64,000 nt of DNA from assembly GCF_024498075.1 (NCBI RefSeq), contig NZ_JANHOF010000001.1:992001-1056000 (forward strand). The letters run 5' to 3'. The DNA is from Paenibacillus mendelii (GTDB lineage: Bacteria; Bacillota; Bacilli; Paenibacillales; Paenibacillaceae). Below the pieces are notes generated by a model that worked only from the letters and a program-made list of their open reading frames with translations, had not been told where the DNA came from and made no database searches. Below are positions 36,207 to 43,996 of this stretch, piece by piece; the stretch's first letter is position 1; every line of letters begins with the position of its first letter. The translations under genes and the position numbers were made by a program.

Positions 36207-36899
36207 CTACAAAATAAACCAATTTACTGGTATAAGCAGCAGTGGCGTGAAGATGGCGCAGGCAGCCATCGAGAAGCTGCTAATCCCGCCCTTTTCCTCT
36301 GAATCCGCAAGCAGCTTCGCCGAACCGATCCCATGCGATGAAGCTCCGATCGCAATGGAGGCTGAAACGTAATCATGCACCCGGGCCAGCCGCAGCAGCG
36401 GAGGACCTGCGATGCTGCCAAACAATCCGGTGACAACCGTAAGCGCTGCAGCAAGCTCGGGAGAACCGCCAAGCCAGCTGGCCAAATCAGCCGCTACAGG
36501 AGCCGTGACGGATTTGGGCAGGACCGCATACAGCAGCTCCTTAGAGCCGCCGAGCAGGATGACGCAAAGAGCATTGACCGTAATACCCAGGACGCTGCCG
36601 ATAAACGCACCCATCAGAAGTTTGGGCAGCATCGGCCTAAGCCGCATGGCTTGTTTGTACAGCGGCACCGCCAATGCCACCGTGGCGGGTCCAAGAAAGA
36701 AAGAGACAATGCTGCCTCCCGCATTATAAGTCTTATAGTCAATCGATCCGGCTAGCAGAACAAGATAAACGATGAGCGGCGCAGACAACAAAGGATGCAG
36801 CCACCGGACCTTAGCATAAATCGCAAGTGCCGCTCCGTAAGCAAGCACGGTGACCGTCGTACCGAACAGCGGATTAGAAAACAGAGTGCTGCTGCTCAT
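36207..36899 (-). CDS. lrgB: LrgB/CidB family membrane protein
   Basis: Membrane component paired with LrgA; the family includes plant and bacterial glycolate/pyruvate exporters and proteins once called antiholins. It has about seven hydrophobic segments. Conserved features are SFFLGPATVALAVPLYKQ, LPKSVTAPVA and ASSHGIGSAK. Length 230 residues is standard. It overlaps the end of lrgA by 26 bases, a sign of coupling. The hydroxyacid dehydrogenase upstream fits small organic acid metabolism. Confidence 0.93.
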   Translation of the reverse strand: MSSSTLFSNPLFGTTVTVLAYGAALAIYAKVRWLHPLLSAPLIVYLVLLAGSIDYKTYNAGGSIVSFFLGPATVALAVPLYKQAMRLRPMLPKLLMGAFIGSVLGITVNALCVILLGGSKELLYAVLPKSVTAPVAADLASWLGGSPELAAALTVVTGLFGSIAGPPLLRLARVHDYVSASIAIGASSHGIGSAKLLADSEEKGGISSFSMAACAIFTPLLLIPVNWFIL

Positions 36900-37251
36900 G
36901 CGCAGGCTTTACCCCCTTCTTACGGTCGACGAGCAGCCGCATTACAAGACCCGAAAGCAGCGTTACCGCAGACGTGCCCGCAATAATACTGACCGCTATA
37001 ACCGGCCAAGCTTCGCTCAACATGGGAATAAATACGGATACTCCTGCCAGGAGCGGCACGAAAAACAGCATCATATGCCGCGTCAGCAGCGTGGCGGCCG
37101 ATTCCACCCACTCCAGCTTGATCAAACGCGTGAACAGGGCCAATGTCAGCAATAACAGCCCCAAAACATGCGAAGGGAGCGGTACGCCCGCCCCTTCATG
37201 CAGCAACCACCCCAAGCCGTCAAAACCAATGATAATGATGAATCCTTTCAT
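36874..37251 (-). CDS. lrgA: LrgA/CidA family membrane protein
   Basis: Small membrane protein of the CidA/LrgA family with four predicted helices. Typical is LPSHVLGLLLLTLALF, then LLTRHMMLFFVPLLAGV. The ATG at 37251 is chosen because GGAGGAG lies upstream. The frame is open to 37305, but that extension would be highly basic and unlike the family. Length 125 residues. It follows the dehydrogenase gene by 50 bases and overlaps lrgB. Confidence 0.92.
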   Translation of the reverse strand: MKGFIIIIGFDGLGWLLHEGAGVPLPSHVLGLLLLTLALFTRLIKLEWVESAATLLTRHMMLFFVPLLAGVSVFIPMLSEAWPVIAVSIIAGTSAVTLLSGLVMRLLVDRKKGVKPAHEQQHSVF

Positions 37252-37301
37252 TCTTTGCCGTCTCCTCCGATTATGGATGCCGGGTACCGGCAGCTGCCGG
37301 C

Positions 37302-38258
37302 TCAATTCACCCGATTTATGTCCTTGCCTCCTTGAAACGCTTGTAGATTGGAAGCAGCTATCCCCATCAGCCGTTGGCGGGCTTCAACCGTCTCCCAGGC
37401 GATATGCGGAGTGATATAACAATTCGATACCCCGATCAGCGGGTTATCCACCGCCGGCGGCTCCACGGACAAGACATCAAGTCCAGCGCCGGCAATCTTT
37501 CCTTCCTGCAGCGCCTCAGCCAATTCCTGCTCGACAACATGACCGCCCCGTGCGGTATTAATGAAGAAGGACGTCGGCTTCATTAGCCCCAGCGTACGTT
37601 TATTAATCATGCCGGAGGTCTCTTTCGTCAGAGGACAGTGGAGCGTGACTACATCCGATTCAGCGAACAGCTCCTCCTCGGAAACGAACCGAACCTCCTC
37701 GAGGCCATCGATGCGCTTCACCGTACGGGTATGAACGATGACCTTCATACCGAAGGCAAGGGCCACTCTGGCTACCTGTTGGCCGATTTGACCAAACCCG
37801 AAGATACCCATCGTCTTATCCGCCAGCTCGAGGAGCGGATGGAGCGTGAAGGTGAAATCCGGCCCAGCTGACCAGCGTCCGTCATGAACCGCCGCATTGT
37901 GGGCAGCGACAGCGTTACAGCTTTCCAGTAGAAGCGCGAATACCAGCTGAGCGACCGAATGCGTGCTGTAATCCGGAACGTTCGTTACCACGATGCCCTG
38001 CTCTGCGGCAGCTTGTATATCTACAATGTTATAGCCTGTTGCAAGAACACCGATATATTTTAAATTCGGCAGCTGCCGGATTACTTCGGCGTTGAGCGGT
38101 GTTTTGTTCGTGAGCACGACTTCGGCGGAAGCAGATCTTTCCAGAATCTCGTCACCAGACGACCGGTCATGCACGGTTACGTTTCCAAGCTTGGTAAGCG
38201 GCTCCCATGACAAATCCCCAGGGTTGAGCGTATAACCATCCAATATGACTATGTTCAT
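37302..38258 (-). CDS. D-2-hydroxyacid dehydrogenase
   Basis: NAD(P)-dependent reductase of 2-keto acids, close to glycerate/hydroxypyruvate reductases. The Rossmann motif is GIFGFGQIGQQVARVA near residues 148-163. Catalytic residues are Arg in NTARGGHVVE, Glu in LDVLSVEPP and His in YITPHIAWET. Length 318 residues. ATG at 38258 with AGGAGCTGATG upstream. Its position just before lrgAB suggests it supplies or consumes a hydroxyacid moved by LrgAB; that is inference. Confidence 0.92.
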   Translation of the reverse strand: MNIVILDGYTLNPGDLSWEPLTKLGNVTVHDRSSGDEILERSASAEVVLTNKTPLNAEVIRQLPNLKYIGVLATGYNIVDIQAAAEQGIVVTNVPDYSTHSVAQLVFALLLESCNAVAAHNAAVHDGRWSAGPDFTFTLHPLLELADKTMGIFGFGQIGQQVARVALAFGMKVIVHTRTVKRIDGLEEVRFVSEEELFAESDVVTLHCPLTKETSGMINKRTLGLMKPTSFFINTARGGHVVEQELAEALQEGKIAGAGLDVLSVEPPAVDNPLIGVSNCYITPHIAWETVEARQRLMGIAASNLQAFQGGKDINRVN

Positions 38259-38288
38259 GCTTCATCAGCTCCTATTGTGTTCCGTAGT

Positions 38289-38507
38289 TTACTTCAATGA
38301 TAGTCCTGTATGGGCTTGCATGTCCAGCATGAGGAACGCATCTTTAACCGTCCGGAAGAAATTGAACGAGGTTCTTTTAAGCTTCGATGTATATTTCTCT
38401 GGGCTTCCGGTAATCCTTATCATATCGGCATCGCGAGGTGCCGTAGACAACCGCGGAGAAGACTTACGTTTCCCCATAAGCTCTTCGTCCGGTTTCTCCT
38501 CTCCCAT
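38289..38507 (-). CDS. doubtful small ORF (72 codons) upstream of the dehydrogenase
   Basis: I do not recognise this ORF. It is basic and hydrophilic and ends LDMQAHTGLSLK. No good ribosome binding site precedes the first or the internal ATG, and the start lies directly against a GC-rich terminator hairpin. It may be a non-coding leader or a gene remnant. It is listed because it is the only ORF of note in the 440-base gap 38259-38699. Confidence 0.2.
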   Translation of the reverse strand: MGEEKPDEELMGKRKSSPRLSTAPRDADMIRITGSPEKYTSKLKRTSFNFFRTVKDAFLMLDMQAHTGLSLK

Positions 38508-38512
38508 GAAAA

Positions 38513-38543
38513 GGGGCCCCCGAAAGGGGGCCCCGGTTTTTTT
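38513..38543 (+). terminator. GC-rich intrinsic terminator without an obvious plus-strand gene
   Basis: GGGGCCCCC, loop GAAA, GGGGGCCCC, then GG and seven T. It is a textbook terminator for plus-strand transcription. The nearest upstream genes are on the minus strand, so the transcript it ends is unknown. Confidence 0.8.
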
Positions 38544-38613
38544 ATAATCATGAGTAATGTTACGGATTTACATGCGTCACTTTGTAAAGGAAATTCGTTT
38601 AACACCATAAATG

Positions 38614-38659
38614 ATAAACCAAGAAGCAGTCTGCCGCGGCAGACTGCTTCTTGGTTTAT
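38614..38659. repeat. 46-bp perfect palindrome
   Basis: The two 23-base halves meeting at 38636/38637 are exact reverse complements with no loop (centre GCCGCGGC). It lies 40 bases after the stop codon of the XRE-cupin gene and may terminate it, though no T run follows. Perfect palindromes of this size are rare outside terminators and mobile-element ends. Confidence 0.85.
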
Positions 38660-38699
38660 TACCTATCACATGAACATGGCTTATTGATTATCGCGCTGG

Positions 38700-39254
38700 C
38701 TAATACGGATAGTAAATCACCATACTGATTCTTACCAATGAATGACCAGAATTATGATAAGCATGGGGCCTGTCTGCCCTAAAACGTATGGAATCGCCAG
38801 CTATCACGGTGTATTCTTCATTATTTACGCGGACAGTCAGTTCACCGTCAAATACAGTTAAAAATTCCTGAGTGCCTTCTCTGTGTGGTTCAGAACTCAA
38901 AAAAGCTCCTTTTTTCATCTCAATCGAATACATTTCAAACCGTCTCCCTTCTTCGTAAGGGAAAAACGGATAAAGCACAAATCTTTCGTTATCTTCCTTT
39001 AGTGTTTGGATTTCGTTCTTATAAACCATAACTGTATCTGATTGTGGCTCGTTAATCAGGGTCGTGAAGGAAACTTTTAAACCATTTGCTATTTTCCAAA
39101 CCGTTCCAATCGAAGGATTGGATTCGCCGCGTTCTATTTGACCAAGCATGGTTTTACTTACCCCTGTCATCTCAGCTACCTTATCCAGACTAAGTCTCTG
39201 CAGCTCACGCAGCTTCTTTAAGTTATTGGCGAGTACAAAATTTATATCCTGCAC
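38700..39254 (-). CDS. XRE-family transcriptional regulator with cupin domain
   Basis: Regulator with an N-terminal HTH_3 domain (LSLDKVAEMTGVSKTMLGQI, about residues 18-37) and a C-terminal cupin sensor domain (SSEPHREGTQEFLTVFDGEL). It starts with GTG at 39254, preceded by GGGGGAA. Length 184 residues. It is divergent from a LysE-type exporter, an arrangement typical of a regulator controlling an amino-acid exporter and itself. The AT-richer composition of this pair suggests acquisition from elsewhere. Confidence 0.9.
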   Translation of the reverse strand: MQDINFVLANNLKKLRELQRLSLDKVAEMTGVSKTMLGQIERGESNPSIGTVWKIANGLKVSFTTLINEPQSDTVMVYKNEIQTLKEDNERFVLYPFFPYEEGRRFEMYSIEMKKGAFLSSEPHREGTQEFLTVFDGELTVRVNNEEYTVIAGDSIRFRADRPHAYHNSGHSLVRISMVIYYPY

Positions 39255-39298
39255 ATAACTTCCCCCTCTTGTGCTTTATAACGGCCATATTGTATAAT

Positions 39299-39329
39299 CA
39301 TAACGCACATACGTTATGACGCACATATG
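39299..39329. promoter_or_regulatory. operator-like repeats between XRE-cupin and LysE genes
   Basis: CATAACG and CGTTATG form an inverted repeat with a 6-base centre (39299-39318). Overlapping it, ACGCACATA is repeated at 39303 and 39319, 16 bases apart. A -10-like TACAAT for the plus strand follows at 39330. Likely the binding site of the XRE regulator, from position and symmetry. Confidence 0.55.
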
Positions 39330-39361
39330 TACAATTATAGCACACGAGAGGCAGATGCCAA

Positions 39362-39958
39362 ATGTCGGTAATACCTTTTTTGTTGTATGTTATTGTAACC
39401 TCAATCACACCCGGTCCCAATAACATCATGGCCATGGCCATAGCTAACAAATATGGTTTCAAAAGGTCACTCAACTTTGTTTATGGTGTCGCAACTGGTT
39501 TTTTGCTTCTAATGCTGCTCTGCTCTTATTTCACTTTCTCCCTGTACAGCTATATACCCAAGATTAAGTTTGCTATGAGTATCTTAGGAAGCCTGTACAT
39601 GCTTTATCTTTCATTTAAAATAATGAAGAGTGCTCTTCATAAAAACGATAAAGATGATAAAGACAATAATGACGGTCGGTGGAACTCATTCTTTTCCGGC
39701 ATGATGCTGCAGTTCATTAATTTCAAGGTGATTTTATATGGGATTACAGCGATCTCCTCTTTCATAATTCCATTTTATACTTCTCATATTAGTTTGATTT
39801 TATTTTCGTTTTTTCTAGCTTTTGTTGGACTGGCGGCAACTTCTTGTTGGGCGGTCTTCGGTGCGTTGTTTCAAAAATTTCTATTTAAATATGAAAAACA
39901 TTTCAATATTTTCATGGGGATCTTATTAATTTATAGCGCAATTTCTTTACATTTATAG
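39362..39958 (+). CDS. LysE-family amino-acid exporter
   Basis: Membrane transporter of the LysE/RhtB family with about six helices. The N-terminal signature is SITPGPNNIMAMAIANKYG. Phe, Ile and Tyr are abundant, and the codon bias is AT-rich compared with neighbours. A short Asp/Lys-rich cytoplasmic loop (KNDKDDKDNNDG) splits the protein. Length 198 residues. The ribosome binding site is weak. It is divergent from the XRE-cupin gene, which probably regulates it; the substrate is unknown. Confidence 0.9.
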   Translation: MSVIPFLLYVIVTSITPGPNNIMAMAIANKYGFKRSLNFVYGVATGFLLLMLLCSYFTFSLYSYIPKIKFAMSILGSLYMLYLSFKIMKSALHKNDKDDKDNNDGRWNSFFSGMMLQFINFKVILYGITAISSFIIPFYTSHISLILFSFFLAFVGLAATSCWAVFGALFQKFLFKYEKHFNIFMGILLIYSAISLHL

Positions 39959-40112
39959 GATTCGGTCTAATGAACAAGTAAATCTGCAGCGTTATTGTTA
40001 TTACCACTGCAACTGTCTGCTATTGCACTCCTTTTTTGTACGAATTGAAAATACGGATAACCCCTCCCGGCATATGAATGATGTAATCCGTTTCTGAAGG
40101 GGTTCGTGACGC

Positions 40113-40532
40113 ATGATATTTATGAAGAACATCCTTGCCGTAATTACACTTTTCCTATTTACTTATCTGTTCATTTATCCCGCTATAATCTTCGCTATTC
40201 TAATACTGGGATTTACAACTTCGTGGAGCTCCGGCATATCCATGCTAGCTGCAGCCATCATACTGAAAATTATCGTACATCTATATTCGACTGATAGACA
40301 TTCTGCGCAAAGAAAAAGTCAACGGGACATCGTTTATGTCGAACCATTCTTGATCAATAAGACACCTCCTCCATTGAATGAAATTGATTATGAGGTCCGT
40401 TCTTTGCAATGGGAGGAAGATCTAATATTAGAGATATTGCAAGCATGCGGACCCGAGGATAACTATTATGAACAGTATCCTTATAATAGACAGTGTCATT
40501 ACTGCAAAGAAACCATGGCCAGAAACAAATAA
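40113..40532 (+). CDS. hypothetical two-helix membrane protein with CxxC
   Basis: I do not recognise this protein. It has two hydrophobic segments (residues about 7-35 and 38-56), followed by a hydrophilic tail of about 80 residues. The tail includes EPFLINKTPPPLNEIDYEVR and ends with CHYCKETMARNK, a CxxC pair. ATG at 40113 is 10 bases after AAGGGG; a second ATG three codons later is possible. Length 139 residues. It stands alone between the LysE gene and the ars cluster and is followed by a terminator. Confidence 0.6.
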   Translation: MIFMKNILAVITLFLFTYLFIYPAIIFAILILGFTTSWSSGISMLAAAIILKIIVHLYSTDRHSAQRKSQRDIVYVEPFLINKTPPPLNEIDYEVRSLQWEEDLILEILQACGPEDNYYEQYPYNRQCHYCKETMARNK

Positions 40533-40553
40533 AAACTCCCTCTATTACGGAGT

Positions 40554-40580
40554 AAAGGGCTGCCGCAAGGCAGCCCCTTT
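40554..40580 (+). terminator. terminator hairpin after the hypothetical membrane protein
   Basis: GGGCTGCC, loop GCAA, GGCAGCCC, then CTTTG. The stem is strong, flanked by AAA and TTT, but the T tract is short. Confidence 0.6.
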
Positions 40581-40642
40581 GCTGTCGGGAAGCCTCAACA
40601 AGTATTATACAATAACCAAATAATCAAACAGTTATATAATCG

Positions 40643-40671
40643 TTTACTTATAATAATTAGCTGTATATAAT
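40643..40671 (+). promoter_or_regulatory. promoter of the ars cluster
   Basis: TTTACT and a consensus TATAAT are separated by 17 bases, 40 bases upstream of arsR. The surrounding AT-rich imperfect repeats are the likely ArsR binding region, though I cannot define a clean palindrome. Confidence 0.6.
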
Positions 40672-40710
40672 ACAGTTACAGTTAGCCTTTACATGGAAGG
40701 AGACGTTGAA

Positions 40711-41025
40711 ATGGAGAAGATCGATGAGTTAGCGGAGTGCATGAAGCTCCTCTCGGACAAGACGAGGTTAACGATATTAGCCTTGTTGAAAGAACGAGAA
40801 ATGTGCGTATGCGATATCGTCGATATATTGGATACAACCCAGCCCAACATCAGCCAGCATCTAAAAAAGCTAAAACTAGGCGGCCTCGTCAATGAAACCC
40901 GGCGCAGCCAATGGATTTATTATTCCTTGAATATGGACAACAAACCGCATCTACAAAGCGTTATGAAGCAGCTTCCTTCCATGAAGGAAAGACTGGAATC
41001 ACGAACGGCTTTGCGATGCGAATAA
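40711..41025 (+). CDS. arsR: ArsR-family arsenic-responsive repressor
   Basis: Winged-helix repressor of the ArsR/SmtB family. The inducer site is the cysteine pair in EMCVCDIVDIL, typical of As(III)/Sb(III) sensing. The recognition region is TTQPNISQHLKKLKLGGLV. The ATG at 40711 follows GGAAGGAG; an upstream in-frame ATG at 40693 overlaps this site. Length 104 residues. First gene of the ars cluster and probably autoregulated. Confidence 0.93.
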   Translation: MEKIDELAECMKLLSDKTRLTILALLKEREMCVCDIVDILDTTQPNISQHLKKLKLGGLVNETRRSQWIYYSLNMDNKPHLQSVMKQLPSMKERLESRTALRCE

Positions 41026-41037
41026 TCAGGAGGCAGC

Positions 41038-42442
41038 ATGCTCGCTATCGCTTCTATAATATTTTTGGCGACGTTGGTGCTCGTCATCTGGCAGCCCAAA
41101 GGGTTGAGTATTGGCTGGTCCGCTGCCGGCGGGGCTGCCATTGCCCTTTGTTTGGGCGTTTTTGTGGGATGTCACCCAGATGGTGTGGAATGCGACGCTC
41201 ACATTCGTTGCCATAATTTTCATTTCATTAATTTTAGATGAGATTGGATTTTTCGAATGGGCTGCGCTGCATATGGCACGCTTCGCCGGAGGAAACGGCC
41301 GTCTCATGTATGTGTATGTCATTCTGCTGGGTGCAGCAGTTGCGGCCTTCTTCGCGAACGATGGGGCTGCCCTCATCTTAACGCCAATCGTTCTTGCGAT
41401 GGTCAGAGCGTTAAAGTTCGATGACCGCATGATTTTCCCGTATATCATGGCCAGCGGTTTTATTTCGGATACCGCATCCCTGCCGCTGACCGTAAGCAAC
41501 CTCGTGAACATTGTATCGGCAGACTTCTTCTCCATTACATTCGTGGAATATGCCAGCCGGATGATTGTTCCGACGTTGTTCTCGGTTGCGGCCAGTTTGC
41601 TTGTATTGTTCTTCTACTTCCGAAAGAGCATTCCTGCACATTACGATTCGCAACAGCTTAAGAAGCCTGCCGATGCGATAAGAGACATGCGGCTGTTCCG
41701 CCTTTCCTGGGTTATTCTGAGTGTACTCCTGGTCGCGTACATGCTAAGCGAATCCATCCATGTCCCGGTATCTATTGTCGCCGGAGCTGCAGCCATCATA
41801 TTTCTGTTTTTCGCAAAACGGAGTCCTGCCATACATACCTGGAAGCTGGTAAAAGGTGCCCCCTGGGCTGTTGTCATATTCTCGATCGGTATGTATGTTG
41901 TCGTATATGGATTGCGTAACGTTGGCCTGACTGACGAGCTCGGCAAGATTTTTCAATGGTTCAGCGAGCAGGGATTATTCGTTTCAACGGTGGGTTCCGG
42001 CTTCATCGCAGCCATCTTGTCGTCCATCATGAATAACCTGCCAACGGTTATGATTAATGCTCTAGCGATTAAGGGGACGGTAACAGAAGGTGTTATACGA
42101 GAATCCTTGATCTATGCCAATGTTATCGGCTCGGATTTAGGCCCCAAAATCACGCCGATCGGATCACTTGCTACCCTGCTCTGGCTTCATGTCTTATCCA
42201 AGAAAGGGATTAAGATCAGCTGGGGGTACTACTTTAAAGTGGGCCTGATTCTGACTGTTCCCACCCTTCTTATAACGCTCGTTGGGCTTTACCTCTGGTT
42301 ATGGATTATCGGTTCCGCGGGTATCAACGTCTGGATCATCATCGCCGCCATCGGGCTCGCCTCCGCTCTTGCTATGATCGTACTGAGCGGCATTCAATCG
42401 GCAGCCAAACAAAATGCAGCGCGCATCGTAAAGGAAAAATAA
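41038..42442 (+). pseudogene. arsB: arsenite efflux permease ArsB, reading frame disrupted
   Basis: Membrane arsenite exporter of the ArsB family. A good start (ATG at 41038 after GGAGG) encodes the normal N-terminus [20 protein letters not shown], but this frame ends at 41241 with nonsense after LCLGVF. The rest of the protein continues in the next frame, from about 41164 ([14 protein letters not shown]) to 42442. It includes [15 protein letters not shown] and [20 protein letters not shown]. The break lies near a run of five T at 41159-41163. Losing one T would rejoin the frames but leave the linker a few residues short, so a small deletion is also possible. Either a true pseudogene or a sequencing error. 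Confidence 0.8.
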
Positions 42443-42486
42443 CGTATGACCTTCCATTCACACAAATAATAAGGAGGACTATTATC

Positions 42487-42918
42487 ATGCAGAAGAATTA
42501 CCAGAACCTCATTGATGACAAAATCTTCTTTGGCGGCGCTGCCGACGTCGAGGATATGTTTAACAACGAAGGGATTGAAGTCGTCGTGGATTTGCGCGGC
42601 GAAGCAACCGAGTGTGCGTTTCCAAACAATGGCCTGGAGTGGATTCAGGTACCTCTTGGCGATAACGCTAACGGACCTCAGGACAAGCTATTCAAGGATG
42701 CCATTCACCACGTAATTGAGGCGTATAACAGCGGCAAGAAAGTTGGATTCCATTGTGGCGGCGGTGGCGGCCGAGCGGGTACAGTGGCGGTTGGCACACT
42801 GATTGAGCTGGGCAAATGCCAAACGATTGAAGAAGCCGAGGCATTGGCAAAGTCCATTCGTCCGAAGGTAAATATCAAGCCTCCACAGCGTGAGGCTCTT
42901 GATAAGATTTACGGTTAA
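42487..42918 (+). CDS. protein tyrosine phosphatase-like protein in the ars cluster
   Basis: Member of the dual-specificity/tyrosine phosphatase fold. The P-loop is VGFHCGGGGGRAGTVAVGT, satisfying HCX5R with a run of five glycines (about residues 88-106). A candidate general-acid region lies upstream near PLGDNANGPQD. ATG at 42487 after AAGGAGGA gives 143 residues. It is co-directional with arsR and arsB, 44 bases after arsB. It is not a canonical ArsC. A link to arsenate or arsenic resistance is inference from position. Confidence 0.8.
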   Translation: MQKNYQNLIDDKIFFGGAADVEDMFNNEGIEVVVDLRGEATECAFPNNGLEWIQVPLGDNANGPQDKLFKDAIHHVIEAYNSGKKVGFHCGGGGGRAGTVAVGTLIELGKCQTIEEAEALAKSIRPKVNIKPPQREALDKIYG

Positions 42919-42928
42919 TTATAATACA

Positions 42929-42970
42929 GGGATGAGCCGGGCTATTGATGCCCTCCTCATCCCCGTTTTT
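42929..42970 (+). terminator. terminator of the ars cluster
   Basis: GGGATGAG pairs with CTCATCCC, with an inner GGGC/GCCC stem, followed by TTTTTATTTT. Confidence 0.85.
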
Positions 42971-43218
42971 ATTTTCTACACCAAATAAGTCTGCCTGCTC
43001 ATCGTTTACACCGCCGCCGAACGTCTCGGCACCGCAATGCTGTCAAGTTAAAAAAAACCGCATAATTCTAATCTTCTTCTAATAATCGCACTGAAGGGCA
43101 TGCCTAGCCAGGGATCACTTCTTCTATAGTAAGTTCTGGGCTGTTTGATATGTGTTATATTGATTCCGGGTAATCGCCATAACCAATTCATACAACCAGA
43201 TGGAGGGGACAGACCGAA
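42971..43218 (+). other. intergenic region before the NlpC/P60 gene
   Basis: No gene or clear regulatory RNA is seen here. Candidate -10 sequences such as TATATT occur near 43157-43165 without a good -35. An AT-rich run sits near 43050. I looked for the c-di-AMP riboswitch that often precedes NlpC/P60 genes and did not find its conserved blocks. Confidence 0.5.
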
Positions 43219-43824
43219 ATGACAAACATGAAACGAATCGGAAAACTAATTGCTGGAGTCACGATCAGTCTATCCGTTATCTTATCCGGTAACATAATAC
43301 TGGCACCACAATTCGCTAAAGCTGCAGCTGCATCTTCTAATACGGTCGCGAATAGCATTCTTACAGACGGACAACAATTCTTAGGAGTTCCTTATCACTT
43401 CGGAGCAAAATCTGGGCAAACGGATCGATTCGATTGTTCATCGTTTACGCAATATATCTATAAATTAAACGGGATCGATATCCCGAGATCGTCGAAAGAG
43501 CAATCAACAATCGGAACTTATGTATCGAAAGACGAGCTGAAGCCTGGAGATTTGGTTTTCTTCTACTCACCGATTCACCATGTCGGTATTTACATGGGCA
43601 ACGGTAAAGTCATTCATACGTATGGCAAACCCGGTGTAACGATAACCGATATGGATACCGGCTGGTGGAGCGATCATTATACGACAGCTCGCAGAGTCAT
43701 ACCCAATAACGGACAAGCAGTAACGGAATCGGCCGATAAGCAGTCAGCAGCAAAGTCTGGCAAAGCACCTTCGAATTCCGCACAAGACAATCAAGCAGAC
43801 TCAGCGGACGACCTTGACGATTAG
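43219..43824 (+). CDS. secreted NlpC/P60 family peptidoglycan hydrolase
   Basis: Exported cysteine peptidase that cuts peptidoglycan stem peptides. A signal peptide of about 36 residues ends near APQFAKAAA. The NlpC/P60 domain follows, with catalytic Cys in FDCSSFTQYIYKL and His in PIHHVGIYMGNGKVIH. The C-terminal about 40 residues are disordered and rich in Ala, Ser, Asp and Gln. There are no SH3 or LysM domains. ATG at 43219 after GGAGGGG. Length 201 residues. Monocistronic, with a strong terminator. Confidence 0.93.
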   Translation: MTNMKRIGKLIAGVTISLSVILSGNIILAPQFAKAAAASSNTVANSILTDGQQFLGVPYHFGAKSGQTDRFDCSSFTQYIYKLNGIDIPRSSKEQSTIGTYVSKDELKPGDLVFFYSPIHHVGIYMGNGKVIHTYGKPGVTITDMDTGWWSDHYTTARRVIPNNGQAVTESADKQSAAKSGKAPSNSAQDNQADSADDLDD

Positions 43825-43871
43825 TATGGATGAAATAAATTCGATTGATCCGGTTGATGCAGAATCATTAC

Positions 43872-43923
43872 AAAACGTGCAGCCCGGTCCTCGTTAGGGG
43901 ACAGGCTGCACGTTTTCTTTTTT
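43872..43923 (+). terminator. strong terminator after the NlpC/P60 gene
   Basis: AAAACGTGCAGCC pairs perfectly with GGCTGCACGTTTT, then CTTTTTT. It may also stop minus-strand transcripts from the DUF2961 gene, because TTTT follows on that strand too. Confidence 0.9.
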
Positions 43924-43996
43924 CCTCTATGACCCAGCGGCAACAATGTCAGATTAGGCTGCCTAGTGCAAGGCGCCATCCAAACAACTACATGCT

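Noticed and set aside
41111-41241. Internal TTG start giving a shorter intact ArsB
   Set aside because: There is no ribosome binding site before it, and the resulting protein would lack the first membrane helix; the true N-terminus is in the other frame.
42971-43218. Possible c-di-AMP (ydaO-type) riboswitch before the NlpC/P60 gene
   Set aside because: The conserved sequence blocks of that riboswitch are not present.
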